Assembly: GCA_050701635.1 (NCBI GenBank)
Contig: JBOGDF010000136.1
Location: forward strand, 1-13,367
From: WHSM01 sp050701635
Lineage (GTDB): Bacteria > Actinomycetota > Actinomycetes > Mycobacteriales > Micromonosporaceae
DNA length: 13,367 bases
Reading direction: 5' to 3'
Below are positions 5,824 through 11,814 of the stretch, one piece after another. A program made the position numbers and the translations under genes. Under the pieces are notes generated by a model. The model ran no database searches and was not told where the DNA came from. It was given only the letters and a program-made list of their open reading frames with translations. Position 1 is the first letter of the stretch. Each line of letters starts with the position of its first letter.

Positions 5824-6984
5824 TTAGAGGTCGGTCATCTTGAAAAGCAGACGGTTCGGTGTGTACGCGGGTACGCCGCTCAACCCATTCTTCGTGGAAT
5901 GGTTAATAATGTGCGCCCACATGCTGAAAGGTGACATGGTCGTGTATTTGCCCTTCAGCAGCGCTGCCACACCCGCGGCGTGCGGGGAGGCCATCGACGT
6001 ACCGCTGATGGTGTTGGTGCCACCCGCCAGCCAGGTCGACTTGACGCCGACGCCGGGAGCGAACAGCTCTACGCAGGAGCCGACGTTGCTGAAGTTGGCC
6101 ACCGCGTCGTTGCTACCGGTCGCGCCCACGGTCAGCACCGCGGAGGCGCTCGCCGGGGAGACGGCACAGGCGTCGCTGTAGTAGTCGTTGCCGGCCGCCA
6201 CCGCGGTGAAGATCCCCTTGTTGACCATCGCGGTCACCGAGTTGTTCAGCGCCTGGCTGTAGCCGCCGCCGAGCGACATGTTCGCCACCGACTTGGCCGG
6301 AGCGTTCGCGGTCACCCAGTCCACGCCCGCGATCACCTGGGCGTACGACCCGCTGCCCGCGCAGTTGAGGACCCGTACGCCGCGCAGCATCGCGCGCTTG
6401 GCAACGCCGTACGTGGTCGCGCCGATGGTGCCTGCCACGTGCGTACCGTGCCCGTTGCAGTCGTTGCCGTTCTGGCCGTCACCGATGCTGTCGAACACGG
6501 CGAGCGCCCGGCCACTGAACTGCGCGTGGCTGGCGTGGATTCCGGTATCGATCACGTAAGCCCGTACCCCGTAGCCGGTGTAGGTGTAGGTGTACTTGGC
6601 GTTCAACGGCAGCGGGTGCTGGTCGATCCGGTCCAGACCCCAGGGCGGGTTGAGCTGGGTGGTCGCGGTCGCCCGTGCCACCTGGTCCTGCTCGATCGCC
6701 GCCACGCTCGGGTGGTGACGCAGGGACTGCAGCTGGCCGTTGGACAGCCGCGCCGCGAATCCGCGCATCGCCGTCTTGTACGTGAACAGCGGCTTCACCG
6801 ACGCGCTGGAGACGACTCCATTGACCGACGAGCCCGCCTTGAGGGTGACGAGGTACTGGCCGGCGACCTTCTCGCCAGGAGCCGCCGCCACGTCCACCGA
6901 CGAGGTCGGCGCGGCGTGCGCCGTACCCGCCAGGGCGAAGAGCAGCGGTACCAACCCCGCCAGTCCAGCCATCGTTTTTCGCAT
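5824..6984 (-). CDS. Secreted subtilisin-family serine protease (S8, proteinase K-like)
   Basis: 386 residues. Signal peptide 1-24 (MRKTMAGLAGL..., cleavage after AHA). An inhibitor I9 propeptide spans roughly 37-105 (GQYLVTLKAG ... AAIEQDQ) and is removed after it folds the catalytic domain. The triad is complete: Asp146 in VIDTGI, His179 in NGHGTHVAG, Ser330 in GTSMASPHAAG; the oxyanion Asn is Asn266 in AAGND. Four cysteines (176, 208, 273, 304) fit two disulfides, as in the proteinase K group. There is no C-terminal extra domain, so it is a simple exported endopeptidase. ATG 6984 is chosen over an in-frame start at 7044 because AAAGGTGG lies about eight bases upstream and the signal peptide begins there. 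It has its own leader and terminator, so it is monocistronic. The 3' end is noticeably richer in A/T codons than its neighbours. Confidence 0.95.
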   Translation of the reverse strand: MRKTMAGLAGLVPLLFALAGTAHAAPTSSVDVAAAPGEKVAGQYLVTLKAGSSVNGVVSSASVKPLFTYKTAMRGFAARLSNGQLQSLRHHPSVAAIEQDQVARATATTQLNPPWGLDRIDQHPLPLNAKYTYTYTGYGVRAYVIDTGIHASHAQFSGRALAVFDSIGDGQNGNDCNGHGTHVAGTIGATTYGVAKRAMLRGVRVLNCAGSGSYAQVIAGVDWVTANAPAKSVANMSLGGGYSQALNNSVTAMVNKGIFTAVAAGNDYYSDACAVSPASASAVLTVGATGSNDAVANFSNVGSCVELFAPGVGVKSTWLAGGTNTISGTSMASPHAAGVAALLKGKYTTMSPFSMWAHIINHSTKNGLSGVPAYTPNRLLFKMTDL

Positions 6985-7016
6985 TCGTGCCACCTTTCCG
7001 GGAGTGGACAAGAATT

Positions 7017-7032
7017 GGTGCGTTACCGCACC
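7017..7032 (-). promoter_or_regulatory. Leader hairpin with GNRA tetraloop before the protease gene
   Basis: Read on the minus strand this is GGTGCG, loop GTAA, CGCACC: a perfect 6-bp stem capped by GUAA, a GNRA tetraloop, in RNA. It ends 32 nt before the ATG, upstream of the ribosome binding site. It could protect the 5' end or tune translation; this assumes transcription begins upstream of it. Confidence 0.45.
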
Positions 7033-7149
7033 GGACGTTCGCAAAGTGGAAATTCCCTCGAGGAATCAGACAATTGCTCGAAAGAATTGCCACGGTGCGC
7101 GCCGAAGCGTAGGGACGCGCTCTACGGCGGGTCAATGATCGAGTCGTAC

Positions 7150-7192
7150 GCCGGACACAGATATGGCGCATCCCCCATGCCGCGTGTCCGGC
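7150..7192 (+). promoter_or_regulatory. Inverted repeat / leader hairpin before nadE
   Basis: GCCGGACAC (7150-7158) and GTGTCCGGC (7184-7192) are a perfect 9-bp inverted repeat. Within the spacer, GC plus GCAT (7166-7171) can pair with ATGC plus GC (7177-7183, one bulged C) around a CCCCC loop. The element ends 27 nt before the nadE ATG. It could be an operator or an RNA leader; I recognise no known NAD-responsive motif. Confidence 0.45.
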
Positions 7193-7219
7193 AGCCGACA
7201 CCGCTGGAATGATGGGGGC

Positions 7220-8977
7220 ATGCCGACACTGCGTATCGCGCTCGCCCAGATGAACACCTGTGTGGGAGATCTCGCCGGCAACGCCGCCCTGATCCGGGAG
7301 TGGACCCAGCGGACGGCCGGCGCCGGAGCCCAGCTGGTGGCGTTCCCCGAGATGACGTTGACCGGCTACCCGCCCGAGGACCTGGTGTTCCGGGAGGCGT
7401 TCGTGGCCGCCAGCCGTGCCGCGGTGGCCGCGCTGGCCGAGCAGCTCGCCGCCGATGGGCTGGGCCAGATCGCGGTGGCGGTCGGCTACCTCGACGCCGA
7501 CGGCCCGGCGCGCCCGGACGCCGACTCCGACCCCCGCCGCGGTGCCCGCAACGCGCTCGCGCTGCTGCACGGCGGCGCGGTGGTCACCACGTACTTCAAG
7601 CACCACCTGCCCAACTACGGTGTGTTCGACGAGGACCGCTACTTCGTCTCCGGTCAGACCTTGAAGGTGGTACGGATCGGCGGCGTCGACGTGGCCATGA
7701 CCATCTGCGAGGACATCTGGCAGGCGGGCGGCCCGTTCGCGGTGGCCGGTCAGGCGGGGGTCGGCCTGGTGGTCAACATCAACGCGTCGCCGTACGAGCT
7801 GAACAAGGACGACGTACGGCTCCCGCTGGTGCAGCGCCGGGCCGCAGAGGCGGGCGCCACCACCCTGTACGTCAACGCGGTCGGCGGCCAGGACGAGCTG
7901 ATCTTCGACGGCGACTCGATGGTGGTCGCCGCCGACGGTGAGCTGCTGGTACGCGGCACCCAGTTCGCCGAGCAGCTGCTGGTGACCGACCTCGAGCTGC
8001 CGGCCGCGACCGGCGGCCCGGACGGCGACCTCGGCGAGATGTCAGTCGAACGGATCGCGCTGTCCGCGCCCGAGGTGCCGGCACCGACCGGCCCACCCGT
8101 CACCGCCGGCATCACCGACCGGCTCGGCGACGAGGCCGAGGTGTGGGCCGCGCTGGTCACCGGCACCCGGGACTACGTACGCAAGAACGGATTCCGCTCG
8201 GTGGTGTTGGGCCTGTCCGGCGGCATCGACTCCGCCGTCGTCGCGGCGATCGCGGCCGACGCGCTGGGCGGCGAGCACGTGGTCGCGGTGTCGATGCCGA
8301 GCAGCCACTCCTCGGAGCACTCCAGGGACGACGCCGCCGACCTGGCGAAACGGGTCGGCCTGGACTACCGGACCGAGCCGATCGCGCCGATGGTGGACGC
8401 GTTCCTGGCGAACCTGTCGCTGGCCGGGCTGGCGGTGGAGAACCTGCAGGCCCGGGTACGCGGCGTGATCCTGATGGCGCTGTCCAACCAGGAGGGTCAC
8501 CTGGTGCTCGCCACCGGCAACAAGTCCGAGTACGCCGTCGGCTACTCCACCCTGTACGGCGACTCCGTCGGCGGGTACGCCCCGATCAAGGACGTACCGA
8601 AGACGCTCGTGCAGCGGCTGGCGCGGTGGCGCAACGACGACGCCGCGGCGCGCGGCGAGATGCCGCCGATCCCGGAGAACACGATCGCGAAGCCGCCGTC
8701 CGCGGAGCTGCGTCCCGGCCAGCTCGACACCGACTCGCTGCCGCCGTACCCGGTGCTCGACAAGATCCTGCACGGGTACGTCGACCGCGACCTCGGCCAC
8801 GAGGCGCTGATCGCGGAGGGCAACGATCCGGCGCTGGTGGAGAAGGTGATCCGGCTGGTGGACACCGCCGAGTACAAGCGCCGGCAGACCGCACCGGGCC
8901 CGAAGATCAGCCACAAGGCGTTCGGCCGCGACCGCCGCCTCCCGATCACGAATCAGTTCCGCGAGCGGAGCGAGTGA
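7220..8977 (+). CDS. nadE: Glutamine-dependent NAD(+) synthetase
   Basis: 585 residues with two domains. The N-terminal nitrilase-like glutaminase domain (about 1-280) has its triad at Glu44 (AFPEMTLTGYPPEDL), Lys127 (YFKHHLPNYGVF) and Cys163 (TICEDIWQ). The C-terminal synthetase domain has the ATP-pyrophosphatase loop SGGIDS at 333-338, SSEHS at 364-368 and LATGNKSEYAVGY at 430-442. It makes NAD from nicotinic acid adenine dinucleotide, ATP and ammonia channelled from glutamine, the last step of NAD synthesis, in the cytosol. ATG 7220 is chosen because MPTLRIALAQMN is the normal start of the glutaminase domain; an in-frame ATG 19 codons earlier lies inside the leader hairpin. The ribosome binding site is weak (GGGGG directly before the ATG). 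The stop overlaps a GTG of a short spurious frame; panB is 152 nt on. Confidence 0.97.
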   Translation: MPTLRIALAQMNTCVGDLAGNAALIREWTQRTAGAGAQLVAFPEMTLTGYPPEDLVFREAFVAASRAAVAALAEQLAADGLGQIAVAVGYLDADGPARPDADSDPRRGARNALALLHGGAVVTTYFKHHLPNYGVFDEDRYFVSGQTLKVVRIGGVDVAMTICEDIWQAGGPFAVAGQAGVGLVVNINASPYELNKDDVRLPLVQRRAAEAGATTLYVNAVGGQDELIFDGDSMVVAADGELLVRGTQFAEQLLVTDLELPAATGGPDGDLGEMSVERIALSAPEVPAPTGPPVTAGITDRLGDEAEVWAALVTGTRDYVRKNGFRSVVLGLSGGIDSAVVAAIAADALGGEHVVAVSMPSSHSSEHSRDDAADLAKRVGLDYRTEPIAPMVDAFLANLSLAGLAVENLQARVRGVILMALSNQEGHLVLATGNKSEYAVGYSTLYGDSVGGYAPIKDVPKTLVQRLARWRNDDAAARGEMPPIPENTIAKPPSAELRPGQLDTDSLPPYPVLDKILHGYVDRDLGHEALIAEGNDPALVEKVIRLVDTAEYKRRQTAPGPKISHKAFGRDRRLPITNQFRERSE

Positions 8978-9009
8978 ACCATCAGGCAGAGCCGCGAAAA
9001 GTAGCCGCC

Positions 9010-9025
9010 GTAACGGATGTGAAAT
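9010..9025 (+). promoter_or_regulatory. GlnR-like half-site pair, distal, upstream of panB
   Basis: Reads GTAAC, GGATGT, GAAAT: one mismatch to the consensus gTnAC-n6-GaAAC. It starts 51 bp before a second, perfect copy of the pattern. It overlaps a small inverted repeat CGGAT/ATCCG (9014-9018 with 9024-9028), which is an alternative reading of the same bases. Confidence 0.35.
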
Positions 9026-9060
9026 CCGGCACGGACTCCTGCCGTACTCCCGCATTGGGT

Positions 9061-9076
9061 GTAACGATGGCGAAAC
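9061..9076 (+). promoter_or_regulatory. GlnR-like half-site pair, proximal, upstream of panB
   Basis: Reads GTAAC, GATGGC, GAAAC: an exact match to the GlnR pattern gTnAC-n6-GaAAC. It ends 53 nt before the panB start. The whole nadE-panB gap has lower G+C than the flanking genes, as expected for a regulatory region. Binding is not demonstrated. Confidence 0.4.
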
Positions 9077-9129
9077 AAGGCTAGACCGACCCGGGGACCC
9101 GCGAGGGCCTCGAGGCAAAGGAGCCGACC

Positions 9130-9999
9130 GTGTCTGAGTTCGCGCACATCTCCGCAGGCCAGCCCACCGAAGAGCCGTCCCTGTACGGCGGCTCGAAGAA
9201 GGTACGCAAGGTCCGGGTGCACCACCTGCTCGCCGCCAAGGAACGCGGCGAGAAGTGGCCGATGCTGACCAGCTACGACCAGTACACCGCGTCGATCTTC
9301 GACCAGGCCGGGATCCCGGTGCTGCTGGTCGGCGACTCCGCGTCCAACAACGTGTACGGCAACGAAACCTCGCTCCCGGTGACGCTCGACGAGCTGATCC
9401 CGCTGATCCGCGCGGTGTCCCGCTCGACGCAGCGCGCCCTGGTGGTCGGCGACCTGCCGTTCGGCAGCTACGAGGCCGGCCCGGAGCAGGCGCTCGGCAG
9501 CGCCGTACGGATGATGAAGGAGGGCGGCGCGCAGGCGGTGAAGCTGGAAGGCGGCCGCCGGATGCAGCGCCAGATCCGCGCCATGGTCGACGCCGGGATC
9601 CCGGTGATGGGTCACGTCGGCTTCACTCCGCAGAGCGAACACGCGCTCGGTGGCTACCGGGTGCAGGGTCGCGGCCTGTCCGCGGAGGACATCGTCGCCG
9701 ACGCGCACGCGGTCGCTGAGGCGGGCGCGTTCGCGGTGGTGCTGGAGATGGTGATGGCGGACGTCGCGAAGCGGATCACCGCCGAGCTGGAGATCCCCAC
9801 CATCGGCATCGGCGCCGGCGCGGACACCGACGCGCAGGTGCTGGTGTGGCAGGACATGGCCGGGCTGCGTACCGGTCACCTGCCGCGCTTCGTCAAGCAG
9901 TACGCCGATCTGCACGGCGCGCTGGCGCAGGCCGCCACCGACTTCGCCGACGAGGTACGCGGCGGCGCCTTCCCCGCCGAGGAGCACACCTTCCACTGA
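9130..9999 (+). CDS. panB: 3-methyl-2-oxobutanoate hydroxymethyltransferase
   Basis: 289 residues, GTG start with AAAGGAG at 9117-9123, six bases upstream. It transfers a one-carbon unit from 5,10-methylene-tetrahydrofolate to 2-oxoisovalerate, giving ketopantoate for pantothenate and CoA. PanB motifs are in order: MLTSYDQYTASIFDQAG (45-61), the metal ligand Asp69 in LVGDSASN, Asp108 in GDLPFGSYE, VKLEGG (137-142), GHVGFTPQ (161-168), Glu206 in VLEMVMADVAKRIT (aligned with the catalytic-base region) and IGIGAGADTDAQVLVWQD (225-242). A roughly 20-residue N-terminal extension before KKVRKVRVHHL is usual in actinobacteria. Two GlnR-like motifs lie upstream. Its TGA overlaps the ATG of the next gene, so the two are translationally coupled. 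No panC or panD is in the window. Confidence 0.97.
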   Translation: MSEFAHISAGQPTEEPSLYGGSKKVRKVRVHHLLAAKERGEKWPMLTSYDQYTASIFDQAGIPVLLVGDSASNNVYGNETSLPVTLDELIPLIRAVSRSTQRALVVGDLPFGSYEAGPEQALGSAVRMMKEGGAQAVKLEGGRRMQRQIRAMVDAGIPVMGHVGFTPQSEHALGGYRVQGRGLSAEDIVADAHAVAEAGAFAVVLEMVMADVAKRITAELEIPTIGIGAGADTDAQVLVWQDMAGLRTGHLPRFVKQYADLHGALAQAATDFADEVRGGAFPAEEHTFH

Positions 10000-10343
10000 T
10001 GCCGATCACGGTTGACCAGGTCCGCGCGCTGGCGTTGTCGCTGCCGCGTACCGAAGAAGCGTTGGTACGCGACCGCGTGAAGTTCCGGGTGCGCGGCCTG
10101 GTCTACGTGTCGTTCTCCCGGGACGAGACGCTGATGGGCTTCGGCTTCCCCAAGGAAGAACGCGAGGCGTTGGTCGCCTCCGAGCCGGACATGTTCCTGA
10201 TGCCGATCGACTCCGACCTGCGATACCACTGGGTACGCGCCCGCTGCGCCGCGCTCGACGCCGACGAGATGCACGAGCTGGTGATCGACGCGTGGCGGAT
10301 GGTGGTACCGAAGTTCCTGGCCCGGGAACGCCTCGGCGGCTAG
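9999..10343 (+). CDS. MmcQ/YjbR-family protein
   Basis: 114 residues, starting in TGATG: its ATG overlaps the panB stop by one base. It has the typical YjbR pattern: an N-terminal helix VDQVRALALSLPRTEEAL (5-22), then short beta strands VKFRVRGLVYVSF and TLMGFGF, and the C-terminal W-x-R region YHWVRARCAALDADEMHELV followed by DAWRMVVPKFL. The fold resembles a double-wing DNA-binding domain, and family members are often called DNA-binding, but a function is not established. The overlap with panB suggests coupled translation. It could be a hitch-hiker and not a pathway member. It is convergent with the TroA-like gene and shares a hairpin with it. Confidence 0.88.
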   Translation: MPITVDQVRALALSLPRTEEALVRDRVKFRVRGLVYVSFSRDETLMGFGFPKEEREALVASEPDMFLMPIDSDLRYHWVRARCAALDADEMHELVIDAWRMVVPKFLARERLGG

Positions 10344-10344
10344 C

Positions 10345-10366
10345 GCGGCTGACGCGTCAGGGCCGC
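10345..10366. terminator. Palindromic hairpin at a convergent junction
   Basis: CTGACGCGTCAG (10349-10360) is a perfect 12-bp palindrome, extended by GCGG (10345-10348) pairing with CCGC (10363-10366) across a 2-nt bulge. It lies directly after the YjbR stop and contains the TGA stop (10357-10359) of the opposing gene. It is a plausible bidirectional terminator without T tracts. Confidence 0.5.
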
Positions 10367-11115
10367 GTCACCGGCGTCGCGAGCTCGCGCTCCAGCAAGC
10401 TGCGGGCCTCCACAAGGGACGGTCCGTACCAGGTCAGGTGACGCCCCGTGACAAGCGCGCACGGCACCGGCGCGAACACCTCCGGGCCGTCCTCAGCCGT
10501 AAACAGATACGGCTCGTCGGGTAGCACCACCAGCTCAGGACGGCGCTCGATGATCTCGTCCAGCGCCGGGCGCGGGTAGCGGTCGGGCGCGTCGGCGTAC
10601 AGGTTGTCGATGCCGAGTCGGGACAGCAGATCACCGGCGAAGGTGCCGGAGCCGAGCACGATCCAGGGACGGCGCCACACCGGGATCACCGCGCGCCGGC
10701 GGGTGTCCGGCGAGGGCGCCGACCACACCGCGACCGCGTCGTCGAGCCACCCGGGCCGGTCCACCCCGAGCGCACCGAACATCCGGCCCAGGCTGACGAA
10801 GGCACCCGGGAGATCCTTCGGGTACGTCACCCACACCGCGATCCCGCGTTCCCGGATCGCCGCCACATCCTCGGGACGGTTCTCCTCGGCGTTGGCGAGC
10901 ACCAGGTCGGGGCGCGCGGCGTAGACCGCATCCAGCGAGGGGTATTTGGTGCCGCCGACGCGCGCCACGTCCAGGTCGGCGGGGTGCGTACACCAGTCGG
11001 TGGCGCCCACCAGCAGCTTCGGCGCGGTGACCGCGACCGCCTCGGTCAGCGACGGCACCAGCGAGACCACGCGCGTCGGCGTCCCGTCGTAGTGTCCGCC
11101 CAGATCGTCGCGCAT
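10357..11115 (-). CDS. Cytosolic TroA/BtuF-like helical-backbone metal receptor homologue
   Basis: 252 residues. It has the fold signature of class III periplasmic binding proteins (BtuF/FepB/TroA). VVSLVPSLTEAVAV opens the N-terminal lobe. TDWCTHPADL and VARVGGTKYPSLDAVYAARPDLVLA match the BtuF pattern VGRWQGMNLERIVALKPDLVIA. A long backbone helix follows around DLPGAFVSLGRMFGALGV, and a second lobe has LLSRLGIDNLYADAPDRYPRPALDEIIERRPELVVLPDEPY. These proteins normally capture cobalamin, haem or siderophores for an ABC importer. Here there is no signal peptide or lipobox and no permease or ATPase nearby, so it is probably cytosolic. Its ATG overlaps the stop of the F420 reductase gene (TGATG), and no separate ribosome binding site is visible. 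The ligand is unknown; a corrinoid or metal chelate is a guess from the family. Confidence 0.82.
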   Translation of the reverse strand: MRDDLGGHYDGTPTRVVSLVPSLTEAVAVTAPKLLVGATDWCTHPADLDVARVGGTKYPSLDAVYAARPDLVLANAEENRPEDVAAIRERGIAVWVTYPKDLPGAFVSLGRMFGALGVDRPGWLDDAVAVWSAPSPDTRRRAVIPVWRRPWIVLGSGTFAGDLLSRLGIDNLYADAPDRYPRPALDEIIERRPELVVLPDEPYLFTAEDGPEVFAPVPCALVTGRHLTWYGPSLVEARSLLERELATPVTRP

Positions 11116-11804
11116 CAGACGTCGGTGATGCGTACTCCGGCGTGGGCTTTGTAGCGTCTGTTCACCGCGATCAGGTTGGCGGTCAGCGCCTCCACCTGGT
11201 GCGCGTTGCGGAGCCGGCCGGCGTACACGCCGCGCATCCCGGGGACCCGGGCGGCGAGCGCGATCACCAGGTCGGTGGCGGCTCGATCCTCGCCGAGCAC
11301 CATCACGTCGGTGTCCAGCTCGGCCACGTCCGGGTCGGCCAGCAGCACCGCGCTGATGTGGTGGAACGCCGCGACCACAGTGGACTCCGGCAGCAGCGCC
11401 GCCGCCTGCTGCGCCGCGCTCCCCTCCGCCACCTCCAGGGGGTACGGCCCCTGCTTGTCGAACCCGAGCGGGTTGACGCAGTCGACCACCAGCTTGCCGG
11501 CGACCGCCTCGCGTACCGACTCCACGGTGGCGGCGTGCCCGTCGTACGGCACCGCCACGATCACGACGTCCGCCTCGGCGCTCACCTCGGCGTTGCCGCC
11601 GCCGGTGACCCGCCCCGCGTCGGCGCCCGGCAGCTCGCCGATCTCCGCCGCCGCCGCGGCTCCCCGCTCGGCGGCCCGCGACCCGATCAGTACGTGGTGC
11701 CCCGCCCGCGCGAACCGGTAAGCCAGCCCCCGCCCCTGGTCGCCCGTACCGCCCAGGATCGCCAACGACAGGCCCGACACATCGGGCAACCCCTCAACTG
11801 ACAT
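11115..11804 (-). CDS. npdG: F420H2:NADP oxidoreductase (NADPH-dependent F420 reductase)
   Basis: 229 residues. It transfers hydride between NADPH and coenzyme F420, supplying F420H2 to other enzymes. The dinucleotide-binding glycine motif GGTGDQGRG is at 18-26, with GSR at 41-43 for the NADP 2'-phosphate. Later motifs match archaeal Fno: VVVDCVNP-type strand (about 107-115), AAFHHISA (about 144-151), and the C-terminal MRGVYAGRLRNAHQVEALTANLI. ATG 11804 is used, but a GTG at codon 9, with GAGGGG about nine bases upstream, is an equal candidate and would remove an N-terminal stretch that has no counterpart in Fno. It begins 10 nt after the RNB gene stop and overlaps the TroA-like gene by one base. 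The F420-using partner enzymes are not in the window. Confidence 0.92.
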   Translation of the reverse strand: MSVEGLPDVSGLSLAILGGTGDQGRGLAYRFARAGHHVLIGSRAAERGAAAAAEIGELPGADAGRVTGGGNAEVSAEADVVIVAVPYDGHAATVESVREAVAGKLVVDCVNPLGFDKQGPYPLEVAEGSAAQQAAALLPESTVVAAFHHISAVLLADPDVAELDTDVMVLGEDRAATDLVIALAARVPGMRGVYAGRLRNAHQVEALTANLIAVNRRYKAHAGVRITDV

Positions 11805-11814
11805 CCGGTTATCT

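Larger units (their letters stand above)
6985..7219. promoter_or_regulatory. Divergent promoter region between the protease gene and nadE
   Basis: This 235-bp region must hold both promoters. Around 7050-7090 it is clearly AT-richer than the genes. It contains two short inverted repeats: ATTCC/GGAAT (7052-7056 with 7062-7066) and CAATT/AATTG (7071-7075 with 7085-7089). Two larger hairpins lie near the two genes and are listed separately. I could not assign -35 and -10 boxes with confidence. Confidence 0.5.

Noticed and set aside
4568..5827. Long plus-strand open frame of about 419 codons opposite glnA2
   Set aside because: It is antisense to a well-conserved glutamine synthetase homologue, is arginine/valine/histidine-rich without recognisable domains, and arises from G/C third-position bias. 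The same holds for the long antisense frames at 332-1225, 5980-7212 and 11848-13239.
8974..9084. 36-codon frame beginning GTGA at the nadE stop, suggesting a coupled small gene
   Set aside because: Only about 58% of its third positions are G/C, far below the neighbouring genes. It has no recognisable motif, and it covers the GlnR-like motifs of the panB promoter region.
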